Source: Glossina fuscipes
Lineage: Eukaryota; Arthropoda; Insecta; Diptera; Glossinidae
Direction of reading: 5' to 3'
Assembly: GCF_014805625.2 (NCBI RefSeq)
Contig: NW_023998416.1
Span: 12,137,589-12,201,588, forward strand
DNA length: 64,000 bases
Shown: positions 1 through 13,667 of the stretch, in pieces
How positions within the stretch are numbered: position 1 is the stretch's first letter
Layout: every line of letters starts with the position of its first letter
Program-made: the position numbers and the translations under genes
Notes under the pieces: generated by a model
Told to the model about the DNA's origin: nothing
Databases searched by the model: none
What the model saw: only the letters and a program-made list of their open reading frames with translations

Positions 1-180
1 TTTGGTTGAAATGAAAAAAAAAACATAAAATAAATAAAATAAAATAAACTGTCGCTCATGCTTTTATGATTTGCATTTAATTACTTATCTGTTATTTTAT
101 ATTTTGGTTGGGTTTTGCATTTTATCTATTTTCCATTGCCCATCGTAACAGATTCCGTAAATATTTTTATTACATATTCA

Positions 181-362
181 GTAACAAGTCAGTGCCCTCT
201 CTTTCAAATCTCAGCGTGGTAGAGCATACTTGGTCGTAGCTACAGGAGGCGCTCAGTCGGTAAAGCCGCAACATTTTCCAATTTTTTAAGCACCCATTGG
301 ATTGCGGCCACTCCCTTTTCCTTTCTCTTTTCTCGCACTGTTAAGAGGTATTACGCCTGAGT
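181..362 (-). repeat. SINE-like repeat family B, copy 1 (inverted relative to the others)
   Basis: Read on the minus strand it shares with the other copies a GAGAAAGGAAAAGG box, GTGGCCGCAATCCAATGGGTG, GAGCGCCTCCTGTAGCTACGACCAAGT, and a CTCTACCACGCTGAGATTTGAA end that leads into a degenerate tRNA-like segment. Confidence 0.5.
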
Positions 363-1371
363 CATATAAAAAAAAAAAAATTAAATAAATAAATAAACAA
401 AAAATATTAAAGTAATTGCGCGCGGGTTGTTTCTTTCGTCTGCTCGTGTTATACAAATCCAAGGCTTTCTACGATTTTCCAAGGATGTACCTTCCCTGAA
501 ACATACCTCAGTTATTAGTAAGGTGGAAGCGGTTTAGAATAAGTTACGAAAAGAAATTTGCTAATAACAATGAAGTTTCTAAGGCGTAACAACGAATGCT
601 TGATATTCGTCTACACTGCTATTCTACACTGCTTCTTCGGCGTCTACTTTTATCGGCTGATCTAATACTTGGAACGAGAATTGTAGAAGACTACAATCAG
701 ATCGCATTTGTGTACATAGTTGAAGTGAAGAGACTTGTAATTCATTCGCTTTGCCGATTCGATTAATTAGGATGAAGCAACCACAGTAGAGTCCTTTCCT
801 CTACTTGACTTTTCCTTATTTTTGGCATGGACGGGCAAATCCTTTTCCTTAATCGAAAGGTTCCCTTCTAACCGTCTCTTCTAAGGCAAAAAGTGGTAGC
901 GATTTACGCGCCCTTGGTTCGTTGTAAGCAAATACAAAAAATAATTAAGAACGAAAATGAAACAAACAACTTCATATATATCTAAATCACGTAGGTGTTT
1001 AAAAATTACCCAAACTTAACTATAAATAAGAAATTTCATTAATGATTTGAAAGAGTTGCAAGAAAAAGTTTGAAGAACACCCCTTCAGCGACACGTTTGA
1101 ACAGATTTGTAAGCAAACTCTTGGAGTTGTTTACTTACCACTGCCAGATAAAGAATGTAAAAGTAAATATTTAAAAAAAAAATTATATGTAAACACCTTC
1201 GCTTTAAGAGCAGTCTTTCGCTATCGCTGATGCGTTACACTAGAATGAATTCAATATAAGACTTAATCTACGGTCTTGGAGTTATGTGTAACATTCCAAA
1301 CATACGCTTGCGCACAAACACATTCATTTACATTCCTTCACTTTCAATTGTTGTATATTTCAACTTTAACT

Positions 1372-1406
<35 letters not shown>

Positions 1407-4400
1407 GTTTTTTTTTATTTCAATCGAAATCCATTTAAGCTAAGCTTGGTTGAGTTTTCTAACATTACAGTAGTTTCTCACTTACTTCTTTTCTCTTACA
1501 TTCAACAACCAAATTTATATATTTCTTTATACTTGATATGATACCTTTTACTTTGGCTTACACATAAGTATTGTTGTATTTAGTAGATATGTAAGCACAT
1601 ACACAAATGCCTTTACGTACATCAGCGTTTATCTAGGTTTTCGTGTTTATTTTCCAGATGCATTTAACTATGGCTTACCGTCATGCAATCTTCGTATTGC
1701 TCTAGTTTGGCATGAATTTTATTACAAGTAAAAACTCATTTTTTTCGAGGAAAAATTTTATTATATTTTTTTTTATTATAGTTAAAGCGGGGTAAAGACA
1801 GTAAACGGAACATGGAAGAAAGAAGTTTTATTTACTTTGGACCGAAAATCTTTATAATACATTCCGATATTTCATTCATGTTCACGGGTGCAAAAGCTTT
1901 AAGTGATCTGCAAAATATAGACAGACGATATTTTTTAAAACCAGTTAGAGCTATAGGAATTTAGCAACAAATATTAAGTTTTTTATGTCTGTTTTTTTTT
2001 TTTTCCAAAATATATTTCTCAACTTTACTCACTCACAATTGAAGTTTTTCATTAATATGTAAATGTCTTATTGCTGACATCTTTAAAACTAATACGAAAA
2101 TTGACATAAAAGACAAAAACTAAATTCGCATATAGGACACTATAGTAAGACCCCTACATTAATTTCGGATAGTCAGAGTATATTATAAGCCTTATAAGGA
2201 ATGCTATAATACCCATAACCGCATGGATCAAATATTTCAATTAAAATGATGTAAATTCAATAGCGTGACCCCTTCGTGGAATATATTGAGATAAATAGAT
2301 TCATTTATAGATTTACGATATCGTTTATTTAACTCTAGATCTTTATAAGTCGACATATGAAAAAGTTTTAAAAAGGATTAATCGTTTTTAATAGTTGGAG
2401 TGATTTTCATCTGCAAGAGAGGAATACCATCGCCAAAGGCATTTTGAATTGAATTTTGAGGGCCGAGTGAAAGCTGACTTGTGTAGTTTTGGCATCGATA
2501 TGATGTGAACTTGTTTATTTTATAATAGATTTTTGCATTTTAGAAAACATGTCTTATGCTTGCATTTCAAAGAAGCCGACATTTTGCTTGCTAGTATGCA
2601 TGCTTTGTGAATTGTCATTATCAAGCACGAAATCACGACAACATCAGATTGTCTAACTCATATTTGAATCGCTTATCTTCTTACGAAGACACTAAGAGTT
2701 CCACAGTAAATATTTAGTAGATGGAATGATATCTTTTTGCTGCATTTAGTAAATGTTTTGCATTCCCACAGCGTCCTCATTTCCCCATCCACATTCATGC
2801 TTAGTGAATCACTTGGCCATTACTTATAAACGTATATAAGAATTACAAAACATTAAGATTTTATAAAATTAAATATATAACAATGGGTTTTAAAATTTGA
2901 ATGGTTATAGCATTCACGTCTTCTTGCATCATAATGAAAATGAATGGATTATAGCATTCATGTCCATGAACGTGTTAAATACGTGTTAAGATTATCGGAA
3001 AACTATCTTGAGTTTCGTTTTGATCTTATAACCACTCTAAGCCATTCAATGAACTTTGTGTCTTTGCATCTTCATATATTGCACAACTTCAAGGTGAAGT
3101 GGACGTTATGTTCGTACATTTTTTTATTCGCAGAAATTCTAAATAGCCTTAAGTATTAAGTATTGCATCTTCGGAAATTGGACTTTCACACTTTGCAATT
3201 CGCTAACAGGAAAATTAAAATTCACGCCACAGAAGAGACGGCAAATTGAACTGATAATAATTATGCTGGTTAAGTGCTCTTCTTCCCGACAACGACTCTT
3301 CGGGTTGGAAAATCAAAAATTCGTTGATATATTTAAATAAGGGCAAGCATATAGAATATAGCGGTAGACAGGCATTTAAAGGCTTTACTAAAAACACAAA
3401 CTCACAAAACTTACATTCGGAGAAATGGCATATTAGTTATCATATATGGGGAGCTTCTCCGCTATAATTAAACCATAATAATATCATAAACTATAATAAT
3501 ATCATTAAAAACAGCAAAGGTCACTCTTTTCCCTCTTCTGTGAGTCACAGAATCAGCAAGAGATGACTCACTTTGTTGAGTAAAAAACGTTCAACGTGAG
3601 GTCGACATTTTTCGTTTGAAGCTCAATAAACTCGAAAGGTCTCCCGTTGTCTAATGAAAAATAACGAAATTGAATGCTGGAAAGTCCAGAACCTACACAT
3701 TGTTCGTAATGTAAAGTGTACAGTTATATCTACAATAATTTTCTACATTTATGCTGAATGCGATACGAGATCTTCAACTATCATCGGAAGATTGATCTTT
3801 TCAAAAAACTTCCGGAACACCCAGCAGCACGCTTCAGAGATCCAACAGTTTACGTATCTATATATTCGGAATTGATTTTCTGAATTGATTTAGGCATCAT
3901 CTGTCCGATTGTCCATCAGTCCTTCTCCCGACCTGTGTGGCACCTGTACGAGAAATATTATCCGGTTCACAAAAGTGAAGATATCGCTTGCCAGTTTTAC
4001 CAAAACATTATAAAGCGCAGCACCCGGATTGGTCTGGAAAATGCGATAAACCGGACAAAGGACACACGCATAAGGCAACAGAAGATGAGGACACCTCCGC
4101 TTTCTGGGTTTTTGCTCATTATTCGTAAAATACAGTAGATATACGATCAAATATTCCACGCATATCCAAAAGAAATTTTAAAAAATCACCCACGCCCACA
4201 AAATGTGATGATATAAGTTGGAAGGAATTCGCTCATAATCGATTATAATTTTCTTGCTTGTTCAAGGTAAAGATGGTGGGTACAAAAATTTCGTTTACAA
4301 CCGAATATAATTTTCTTAACTGCTCGTGTGTCGCATATTAGTGGATATATGCTTTCTCCTTGAGAGCGTGTGTGTTTGCAGCTGGTTTTGAAAAACAAAA

Positions 4401-7400
4401 TTCGACCTTTTCGTGTGTTTTAATTTTAATTCCCTTAGCTCGCAAGCGTAAGAATGTGACTTTTGCCACTTCTTCGGAGCACTGCGTGGCATAAACGGAA
4501 ACAAGAATGTGCCCATTTTTCGTTTCGTGGGCGCAAAAGTATTCGCAGCTTATTTTTACTGGGTTAATATGATAAAATAAGTTTTAGAAAGCGAAGAAAG
4601 AGATTGTGTGAATGTTGTTCATAATAAGAGAGTGAAAAAAAACTTTTGAAAGTAAAGCTTGAACTGAAATTAAAACCGATTATATAAAACCGCATTAAAC
4701 ATCACGTAGATTTAACGGAGTTCGATTTATTAAGATTTACCGCTTACTGAAGGCAAATGAACAAACTTGTGTTATAGTCCAGATGAATTAGTGGTTGTGG
4801 TAATAAGGAAACTTTCGAAAATTTGTTCAAAGTTTCGCTAACGTATACAACACACAAAAAGCGCATAAGCCTGCATTTGGCTTGCATTTATATTAAACAC
4901 CTCATAAGCTGCGCAATTCTGCAATAAAAGCGAAGTCGCTTTAAATTTGATTAATCTAAAGATATAAAAATTTAAATAAAAAGCACGCAAGTATCTGCAG
5001 AATCTGTGGAATGATAACTTGGGCTTAGCAAGACAAAGCCACAAGCGTGTGGAAATTTTTATTAGAATTATTTAGAAATTGCTTTTCTTTTTATATCGAC
5101 AAAGAACATGCAAAGCTATTTAGCAACGACATTGACAATAGAGAAAACACGAACACGACAACATCCATTCTTCATGGTATTAAGAAAGTTTCAAGATTAC
5201 TTAAAAACTTTTTCAATGCACGTCTTAGATAACTTTGACAATCAAATAAAGCCTTATTGTTATACGATGCGATTCTGCCTTTTTTAAGTCAAGTAAGTCA
5301 ATGTGTGTCTGGCTGCGTTAAAATGGCTATGGAATTGCAATACATATACGGATCTTTACATTTCAGTTTATTGGCACAATTATTAATGTTTCAATGTTTT
5401 AAGAAAACTGGTTCAATTTCGAAAAAAAAAAGCAATAAAAAACAAAAAAAAAAAAAAAAAACAAATTCATTTTACTTTCATTAAACCTCTATGTAACAAG
5501 TAAGAAAACAAAATCGCATACAGATAACCTACTTTTTATGTATTTATCTGTGTTGGAGAGTTGAAAAAAGTAACGTGAAGTAAAACATTTTTTATGGGTG
5601 CCACACTTGCTCTGCCAAACATTTAACAAAAAACAAAATTGAAAGAAAAACCTGCTATGGCAACTAAAACTGTTGAAGCAATGTATCTGCTGCTGCTGAG
5701 GCGTGTTCGTATTGTTAGTTAAAACCGATTAAATTGCATCATTTGGCCTGTGCTTGTTATGTACGAATTTTTATAAGAAACAATATCAACTCAAATGACA
5801 ATTAAAATTATGGTTTAATTTATTTGCAGGCGAGTGGCTGCAGTCAATCGGTCTTTTTTTTTTCAAGTTTTACTGCATTGGAATAAAATAAATGTGGTAA
5901 TGCTAACCACTAACTTGCTATTAATTTCTCAATTTAATTATTCTCATTATAATTTAATATAATCATTATTACGTTTAAGATCATAAGACAGACGATGTAT
6001 TACCTAGTAATCAAAGGTCTAGAAGGCTGCACGGCTGCATTTCGCTTACAATATATTTTCTCGGTTTTAATGGTAAAAATGAAAATGTTGTGGCCCTTCT
6101 CCAAAGCGCTTAAAATTCCATAGAGTTTTTGCAAAATTATCAAAAGTCTTTAACAACAACGTGCGTTATATAGTAGCGAAGTAAATTGGGAAACGTAACT
6201 TTTTGTTTTCTGCAAGAATAGCAGTCGTCAGTGAATAGTTACTTTTTATGTGTGCTGAATATATATTATTATGCATTCTACTTTTGACCAATAATTAAAT
6301 TGGGTTTGCCGTTTTGCTTGTAACAACCAAAAATAGAGATCTATGAGCCCATAAAGAATGTGTGTGTTTTATAATATAAGAAAAATGTAACAACACAGTG
6401 TAGGACTACGGTCGACCATTAAATAACTTACATCACTTTACTTAAAGACTTTTCAAAATAAGGCGTTATATGGAAGATAGTGGAAAGTGGTCCGTTATGA
6501 ACCATTTTCAATATCGTCCGTCCCTGAGCCGGAATAGACCAGTGTAACAAATCTAATCATAATATCACCAAACAAGCGATCTATAGATTGCACAAAAAAA
6601 AAAAAAAAAAAAAATGTACAGACGGCAAGCTTAAATCGATTAACAGAGTGATTTTGAATAAGAGGTGGGTCTATTTCCCTTGTCCCCATCCTCTTCTCCC
6701 TTACACCACAAGCGGTGTAGGACATAGAAATCAGTCAAACACGAGCCTATTGTGTGTGCACAATTCAAAAAATTTGGAATTTGTTGTCACTGTAGTCACT
6801 TTACAAACATGTCTGGTACGCTTAGAAGAGTGGAAGACTTTTCAGTGTAAAGCAGTTCGGTTCGTTTTTTGGGGGTCAAAAATGCATTTATTTCGCAACA
6901 ATTAACAAAAGTGTTATCTATAGCTGGCTACTACTTTTTCGCACTTCTGAGTTAATTTCTGAATTCGATCTTCTCGTTTGAATCTATCCCCAAAAGAAAC
7001 CATGTCTGGGTATAGCCATAAGAATGGAAACAACGCTTGAGCAAACTATAAGACATCTATTAAAACCCGTGTTAATCGCAAGTGTAGAACACTCCAGGTT
7101 ATGCTGAGTTTCTTCTTGTTTCCACTTTTGCGTAAATGATTCGCAACTGCAACATTTCTTGATGAGTGTTTACTTCCGCAGCGATGTCATAAATTTCTGC
7201 TTTACGCGATGCGTCTTTAAAGTCAATATTTCCAGAGCTTAAACGTGTCATTCGTGTTGACAAAGTGCCTTCATCATAAACTCAACAAATTCTATAGCCT
7301 GCGAATCATTATCGATTTAATCAAAGTGATCTGCAACTTTTTTCAAAATTTTTTTCTCGCTTAAAAACTTATGGGATACTTAAAGACAATCATTTAATGT

Positions 7401-10168
7401 TTTTGAAGATAGCTTTCCTCTGTTTAAATAACTTTCATACTATGTAATAAATCATTGGTATCAGAAAGCAAAAACTATAAAGAAATACAATAACGGAAAC
7501 CTAGAAGCATTCATTATTATTACAATCATCATAATACAGTCGGATACCTTGGTAGCATTTATAAGCATTTCTTATACTGAAACAACAAATGAATAAAAGG
7601 AAAACTTAATACAAAGACTTGAACAAGCGAAACAGAAAACGATAGATAAATAGAACCATTTTATGCTCATCTAGAACATTTTTCAATTTCATTTCAAAAA
7701 TATGGATAAATACTGTCTTTTATTAGCCTACCTTTAGTTGTCCACTACCTTAACGTTCTATGCTGGGTAAATGGAGGTAGAAATTAAACACAAATCAAAC
7801 ACAAATATGGCTAAAGTCACGACACACACACTTAAATAATTGGAAAAAAGAAAATCGGGTTTGCAAAATGTCATTAAAAGGACTTGGAATACTTTGTGAA
7901 GCACTCCACCAAAGCGTTGAGTGAAACACAGCTCGAAAGTAATCCAAAGTACACAAGTAAAGATTAGCGAAAAGTCTAGTAAGTAAGGTGGGTATGTAAA
8001 ATTCGTATCAACGCGAACATAGATTTTTTACTTGTTTTATTGTCTTGTCATACCTAAGGCTGGCAATTAATGTTTATAAGAAAGAATTAAAGCAAAATAT
8101 TTCTATTGAAAGTACAATGATTCAGAATTTCTTGAAGGCTTCAACTAAAATGCATTTACACGAGTAGTTTTGGGCCAGCAATTTATAGACACTAGGAAAA
8201 TATTATTTTATAAATACACACACACACGATGAATTAGTTTGCAAGCTGCTGCGACTTTATGCATAAAGTAATAATAGTTTGCAATGTAAAAGACATTAAA
8301 TCATTAAACACATGCACAGATCGACCAGAAACCAGTCTGTAAATACTAATTTTTTTAATTCGCCAAAAAAAGTGAATGGTTAAAGAATTCTAAAAACAAA
8401 ATGCAGAAAAATGAGTTGTGCCGGACAACGTACATGAAACTTGTTCAATTAATGTTGGAAAAAAGACAAAAACTTTGCAGGCCATATGCGATGGTTCACA
8501 TTTATGATTAAGTTTAACGCATGCATTTGCAATTCTTATGAAATTCGCAAAACCATTAAATGAGAAAACGAATTTGAGAACTAAATCAAAACAAGATTTA
8601 AACAATAATTATCGTGAAAATAATCTCATGGCATCACCAACGGACGGACCACGCTATCGTGCATAAAATATAATAACCTTGACTAGTGTCCAAATTAACA
8701 AATATAATGAAAAAAACATGCTACATTTTTACAGCCGGGTAAAGCTAGCTATTAAGTCAGCTACATCACCTTGGTTAATGTGTTTGTTCATCTTCACCTT
8801 TGCCATAAAAAATGAGAATTTATCTGTTATTGCCATGTGAATGCTTATTTTTTATGAGAACTGTTATTAAGCAAGGGGCCCAAAATGGGGAAGAAAATAA
8901 CATAAATCAGATCGTATTGCAATATAAAGACTAACTTCTCATGGAAGCCCCTCTATACGAACCCTCTATCTGAACTTAGCATTGCCGATTTAGAATGACT
9001 ATTTTAGACCAATTTCCAAACTACGACATAGTAAACTTTGCCGCCTTACTTTTTTTGAAAATGTTTACATGGCGAAGTATTCAAAAAATAGTCCTATCCT
9101 GTTAAAGTGTTCTACATTAACTTAGTAGGGTACTACATTTCCTCGTTTGCAACAGAGAAATTTTGAAAGCCGATGATATTTTATAACAATCGAGTTTTTT
9201 TAAAGAGGCGTTCGATTCAATTCATTTCCAATAAGATCGATCCTGGGTCTAAAACTTATCACTGCATCAAACTCCATCAAAATATCTTGAAATTTGCAAA
9301 TTGTGAGTTAAAGACATAAATACTTTAACTTAAAGAGAGAACGAAATTCTTAAGTCATAAGTACAAATTGATCTATCTCAAGTTGTTCTGGGTGTCCGAT
9401 AGGATGCTATTACCATAAGTAGTGTAGGGTACAACAGTGAAACAAAAAATAAAACAAAAGAATTCTAGCCTTATAGCAACGGACTTGAGAATCGATAAAT
9501 CACTTCTCTTTGTTATTCCATCAAATGCTTATTCACTACATCATCAAGAATGAATACGAATAAGTTTGAAAATCAAAATTGGCTTCGAAAAAACAAAAAA
9601 CAGGAAATCTATCGTCAAAATAAAAAATTCTGTATGCCGTGAACAACTGGTTGGCGAATTGTTTAGCATCTCTTGTCTTATGTGTGAGTAGTACTCCTTT
9701 TACTAGTCACAATAGACCGAGCAAATGCCTATTTTTGGCCATTTTAATTTTTAGGTTTTGTTTTCGCAAGTGCTATACCATTGCATCATGTAATGTAGAT
9801 TTTGGAGATTCACTTTCAAAAAAACACATTTTTCTTCTATATATATATATATATATATATAAGCTGCCGATTGCAGCAACATTAATTTCAGCATTACTTC
9901 AATACGAAACCAATAAATTTATTTGCGCTTATTCGTTGAACATGTGCATCATGCAAAACTTAGTACTTGGTGATGGTATTGGGGACCACAATCTAAACAA
10001 GCAAAAGACTCTTAAAACATGGAAAAAAAATTTCGTACGTTTTCTTCTCACTACTTTAAAAGAATTATTCAAATGACTTAATAAAATTTACTAAACATAG
10101 AAAAACGAGGTTAATTGACCGCTTAAAAGTGTTGTGTAAAAATTTTTCATTTTTTTTTCATCTTGCAG
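363..10168. other. Non-coding AT-rich stretch upstream of the FAS1 gene
   Basis: No frame here has coding character or matching splice sites; the longest (9639-10076) runs through a (TA)n tract. It holds (TA)n at 1372-1398 and 9838-9861 and poly-A runs at 5444-5461 and 6594-6614. A distant promoter and first non-coding exon of the FAS1 gene may lie here, but I cannot point to it. Confidence 0.4.
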
Positions 10169-10574
10169 CAATTAGGCAAACGACTTTTGACTGCGTCCCA
10201 ATTGACATTACAAAAAAGACTGACGGGAGGAACATTGAGCGTAAAGTATGAAAAAGACTGATGACCTTCAAGAAGTCAGGTTAATGTACAAGACATTTTT
10301 GTTAAAACCATATTCAGCAAAGAATAATATTTTGACTTAAGTGTTCTTAAATGCTTAGTTCGAAAACAGCTTCTGCTGTCAGTTAGTATAAGGTGATCAG
10401 AGTCACGATTCCGTCTTTTCGGAGCACAAAGGTTATCAAATTTATTTTCAGCAAAAGATCAGAATTTTTAGCAGCTACGCTTTCGAACTCATGCGATCTA
10501 TTCGTATGATTTATAGGAAATACTGAATTTAAAATTTAGTTATTAAAGCTTCAATCGAAACGGAACACTATTAT
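10169..10574 (+). other. Probable 5'UTR part of the first coding exon of the FAS1 gene
   Basis: A strong splice acceptor (a run of T and C ending in TCTTGCAG at 10161-10168) lies 406 bases before the ATG, with no good donor between, so the transcript probably splices in here from a more distant non-coding exon. The segment contains upstream ATGs with very short frames (for example near 10248, stopping after a few codons). No core promoter is visible right before the ATG. Confidence 0.5.
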
Positions 10575-13500
10575 ATGACGATTTTTAATTCGTTCCTCAT
10601 TTTATACTCACTCCTGCTTCTTACATTTCTGCAGCCTTCATATCATCATCACTTTCGTCGTCAATTAAACTCACAACAGGATATTGTAAATGACGTCCAT
10701 CAACATCAAACGCAATCACGTCAAACGCAACAAGAACTGCAGCAGCCGTCTTCACAACAGCAAGAACTTTATCTGCAACAAACAGCTAGCGTGGAGGTAC
10801 CCTTACCACAAGCCCAACAGTTACAGCAGGCTAGACGATTACCACAGTCTCATCGTTTCCCTATAACCGGGCCTACAGGACAAAGTAATTTTATTAGCAC
10901 AGCCAACGGCAATCATATTAGCAATCAATTTCAACGTCCTAGCCAAAATCAAGTAGTTGTACCGCATCAACAAATCCAACAGCATTTGCAACATCTCTAC
11001 CAACCGCAGCAGCCACATCGTTTTCAAGCGCCTAACCAACCTGTTCAATCGCAATCGCAGCCAGTATCACCGTCCCTAGATTTGCATCAGGAGAACTTTT
11101 TGGCGTTACGTAATTACGCTACGCAACCAACGGGAGGAGCTCATCAGCAAACAGCAGTACGACAGCAAAATTCTCAGAGAACGTATAGTAATAAGCCATT
11201 TCAAAATCAAGTGATTCCAGCACAAAGTCACAGTCAACCTCCGTTTCCTGTCTTCACTAGTGAAGCCTATCAATCGCAAACTCCAGTAAATTCACCAGTT
11301 TTACCGCAAACTCAGCAAAAGTTGCCTGTTCAAGGTCCAGTTCCTACTTTCCAGACTCATATAGCCCCGCGCCCACCATACTCAACAGTGCCGCAGTTTT
11401 TCCCACAGCCTCCACAACCTCCTACTACTCAGCAAGTATTCTTGCCTACAACACCGCAAGATCTTACGCAACCGCCTTCTCAAACTCAGCCACAACCGCA
11501 GAAATCCTACATTTTAACGCATAATCTAGGTTTACCAGTGCCGCAGTTCTTTGCCAATGTACCCTCTACTGCGTTTCCAACTCAACAAACCATACAGCAG
11601 CAACAGCATTCACAACAGTCGCAGCAGGAGCAATTCCTTTCGCAACCACAATATTCTAATATTCCTTCCACTCAATCAGTGCCCTCGTCCGATCAGGAAT
11701 ACAAACAAAAGTTGATTCAAAAGCACGAACAGTTTGTGCAAAAACAATATGAAAAATCTCAAAACAAGGTTAAGCAACAGCACGTCGAGTTTTTGGCTAA
11801 ACAACAAAGTATTAAACAGCAAGCATTACCCAACATATTGGCCAATAATAATCAGCAACCTGTATATCAACAAGAATCGCCTAATTATGTTTCACACCGC
11901 AGTCGACCAGTGGGACCTTCAGAATTGCCTTCCTTTGCTTCAGCCTTGCAAAAATACTTCCAAGACCATCCAACGACAACAACGACAACGACAACAACTA
12001 CTACGACCACGACGACACCGCCACCGCCACCTCCACCACCGTCTACTACAGCTAGACATCACACCCGTGGTAGTCATCATCATGTAAGGCAATACGGTTC
12101 GAAAACGTCAAGTCGAAAACCCGTCAAAACTTTCGGACGCGATGAGTTACTAAAGCAACTCAAAGCTGCTTTAGCGGAAACTCCTCAAAAAGAATTGGGA
12201 AATAAATCGTATGAAGAAATGGATTTTGTTTTACCCAACGGAGAACGCGTACAGGTTATACGTACCACAGATCGTAACCTGCTAAGAGGACAGCAACCTT
12301 ACACCCAAGATCAGCTAAAAAATTTATTTAGTGAGCAAAGCTCAACATTCCGTCCAGAGGGTAGCAGTACAAATAAATTCACGTATAGTGAACCAGAAAC
12401 AAGTAGCGATTTGGTCTTACCGAACAGTTCTAATGTTCAAATATCACGATCGCCTCTTCCCACAGACAACACTGTAAGTGCTCAAAGTTTACCCGAAGGT
12501 GTGGACTTAGGAAATTTAGGTTCTTTGTATGGTGAGAATGTGGAAGGCATACCAAACGGAGGCAATAGCATTGCTAGCACTGCTGTTATACAATCCGATT
12601 CCGATGAACCACCTTCCTTGGAAGAGTTGGCCAAGCGTGGTCTCATACCTGATGGTTACGAGATCGAGGGTTATAGCTCTAAACCGAAAACGAAATCTAA
12701 ATCTCAGCAAGTTCTGCCCCCTAAGAAAAAGGCTACCTATGTTTATCTGGAGGAACAAACTGATGGAAGCTTCAAGATACAAGGCGTTAAGGCCAATGGT
12801 GAAAAGGAAACTAAGCAGACGGGAGCTGAAGTCGAAAGTATATTAGAACGCATACGCAATGGGGATATTAAACTGCCTCCTTCAGTCCAGCGCTTGACAT
12901 TGCCGAATGATGAAATAGTTGATATTGAGTCTGGAGCCATTATCAAGACCACGAGGAGGCCTACAATAACTACGGCGATCACGACTTCCACCACCACTAC
13001 AACGACAACAACAACGCCGCGTCCCACCACCACAACAACGACAACAACGACACCCCAACCAAGAGCAATTCCTCAAAGTTCCAGATCTACCGGTCATAGA
13101 CATTACTCGCGGACTACAAATTTAGGTTATCGCGTTACTACTCCAAATACTATAACACCAGTGATTCATCGTTCATCCCCAAGTTTTCGATACGAAACCC
13201 AGTCATACCGTTCATCGACGAGTCCTACGTATCCTACCGACACCACCGCATACGGACCAGTAACGTATCATCCGGCAACTGAATACTTCCCGAAACCGAA
13301 TATAGATCACACATCATTGAAGTATTCAGACACATTGGTGCAAGAAAGCGAACACCAAGAAAAAGCATCAGATGCTTCAGCGTCACCCTTATCCTACACA
13401 ACAGTTACCCATACGGATGCTCACGTTGCTTCATCAACGGCCGCAGCACCGGCTGAAGATGATTTAATACAGCTTTTAAAACAGAACGGTCTGTACGCCA

Positions 13501-13667
13501 TGGCGAAATATTTGCGACAGTCAGGTTTGGATAGTATATTGAATGAGACAGGACCCTACACTATATTCGTACCTACTGATAAAGCTTTTAAGAATCTGTT
13601 GGTACAACTTGGTGGTCCGGAAAGAGCGGAGGAGAAATTTAAAACAAATCCACGTTTGCTAAGTGGG
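10575..13667 (+). CDS. FAS1-protein coding exon 1 (signal peptide, Q/P-rich body, Thr-rich blocks, start of first FAS1 domain)
   Basis: This 1031-codon exon ends in phase 0 at a GTGAGT donor (13668). The open frame continues only six codons into the intron before a stop, which supports the splice. It ends after the first FAS1 motif block (TIFVPTDKAFKNLLVQLGG). A charged segment, EELAKRGLIPDGYEIEGYSS, at about residues 683-702 is followed by a compact-looking region (YVYLEEQTDGSFKIQG) that is much less repetitive than its surroundings. Confidence 0.9.

Noticed and set aside
3890..4159. Overlapping frames on both strands near 4 kb
   Set aside because: They lack splice sites, a family match and agreement on strand.
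9639..10076. 145-codon open frame just before the FAS1 gene
   Set aside because: It starts at GTG, crosses a (TA)n tract as a Tyr-Ile run, and resembles no protein.
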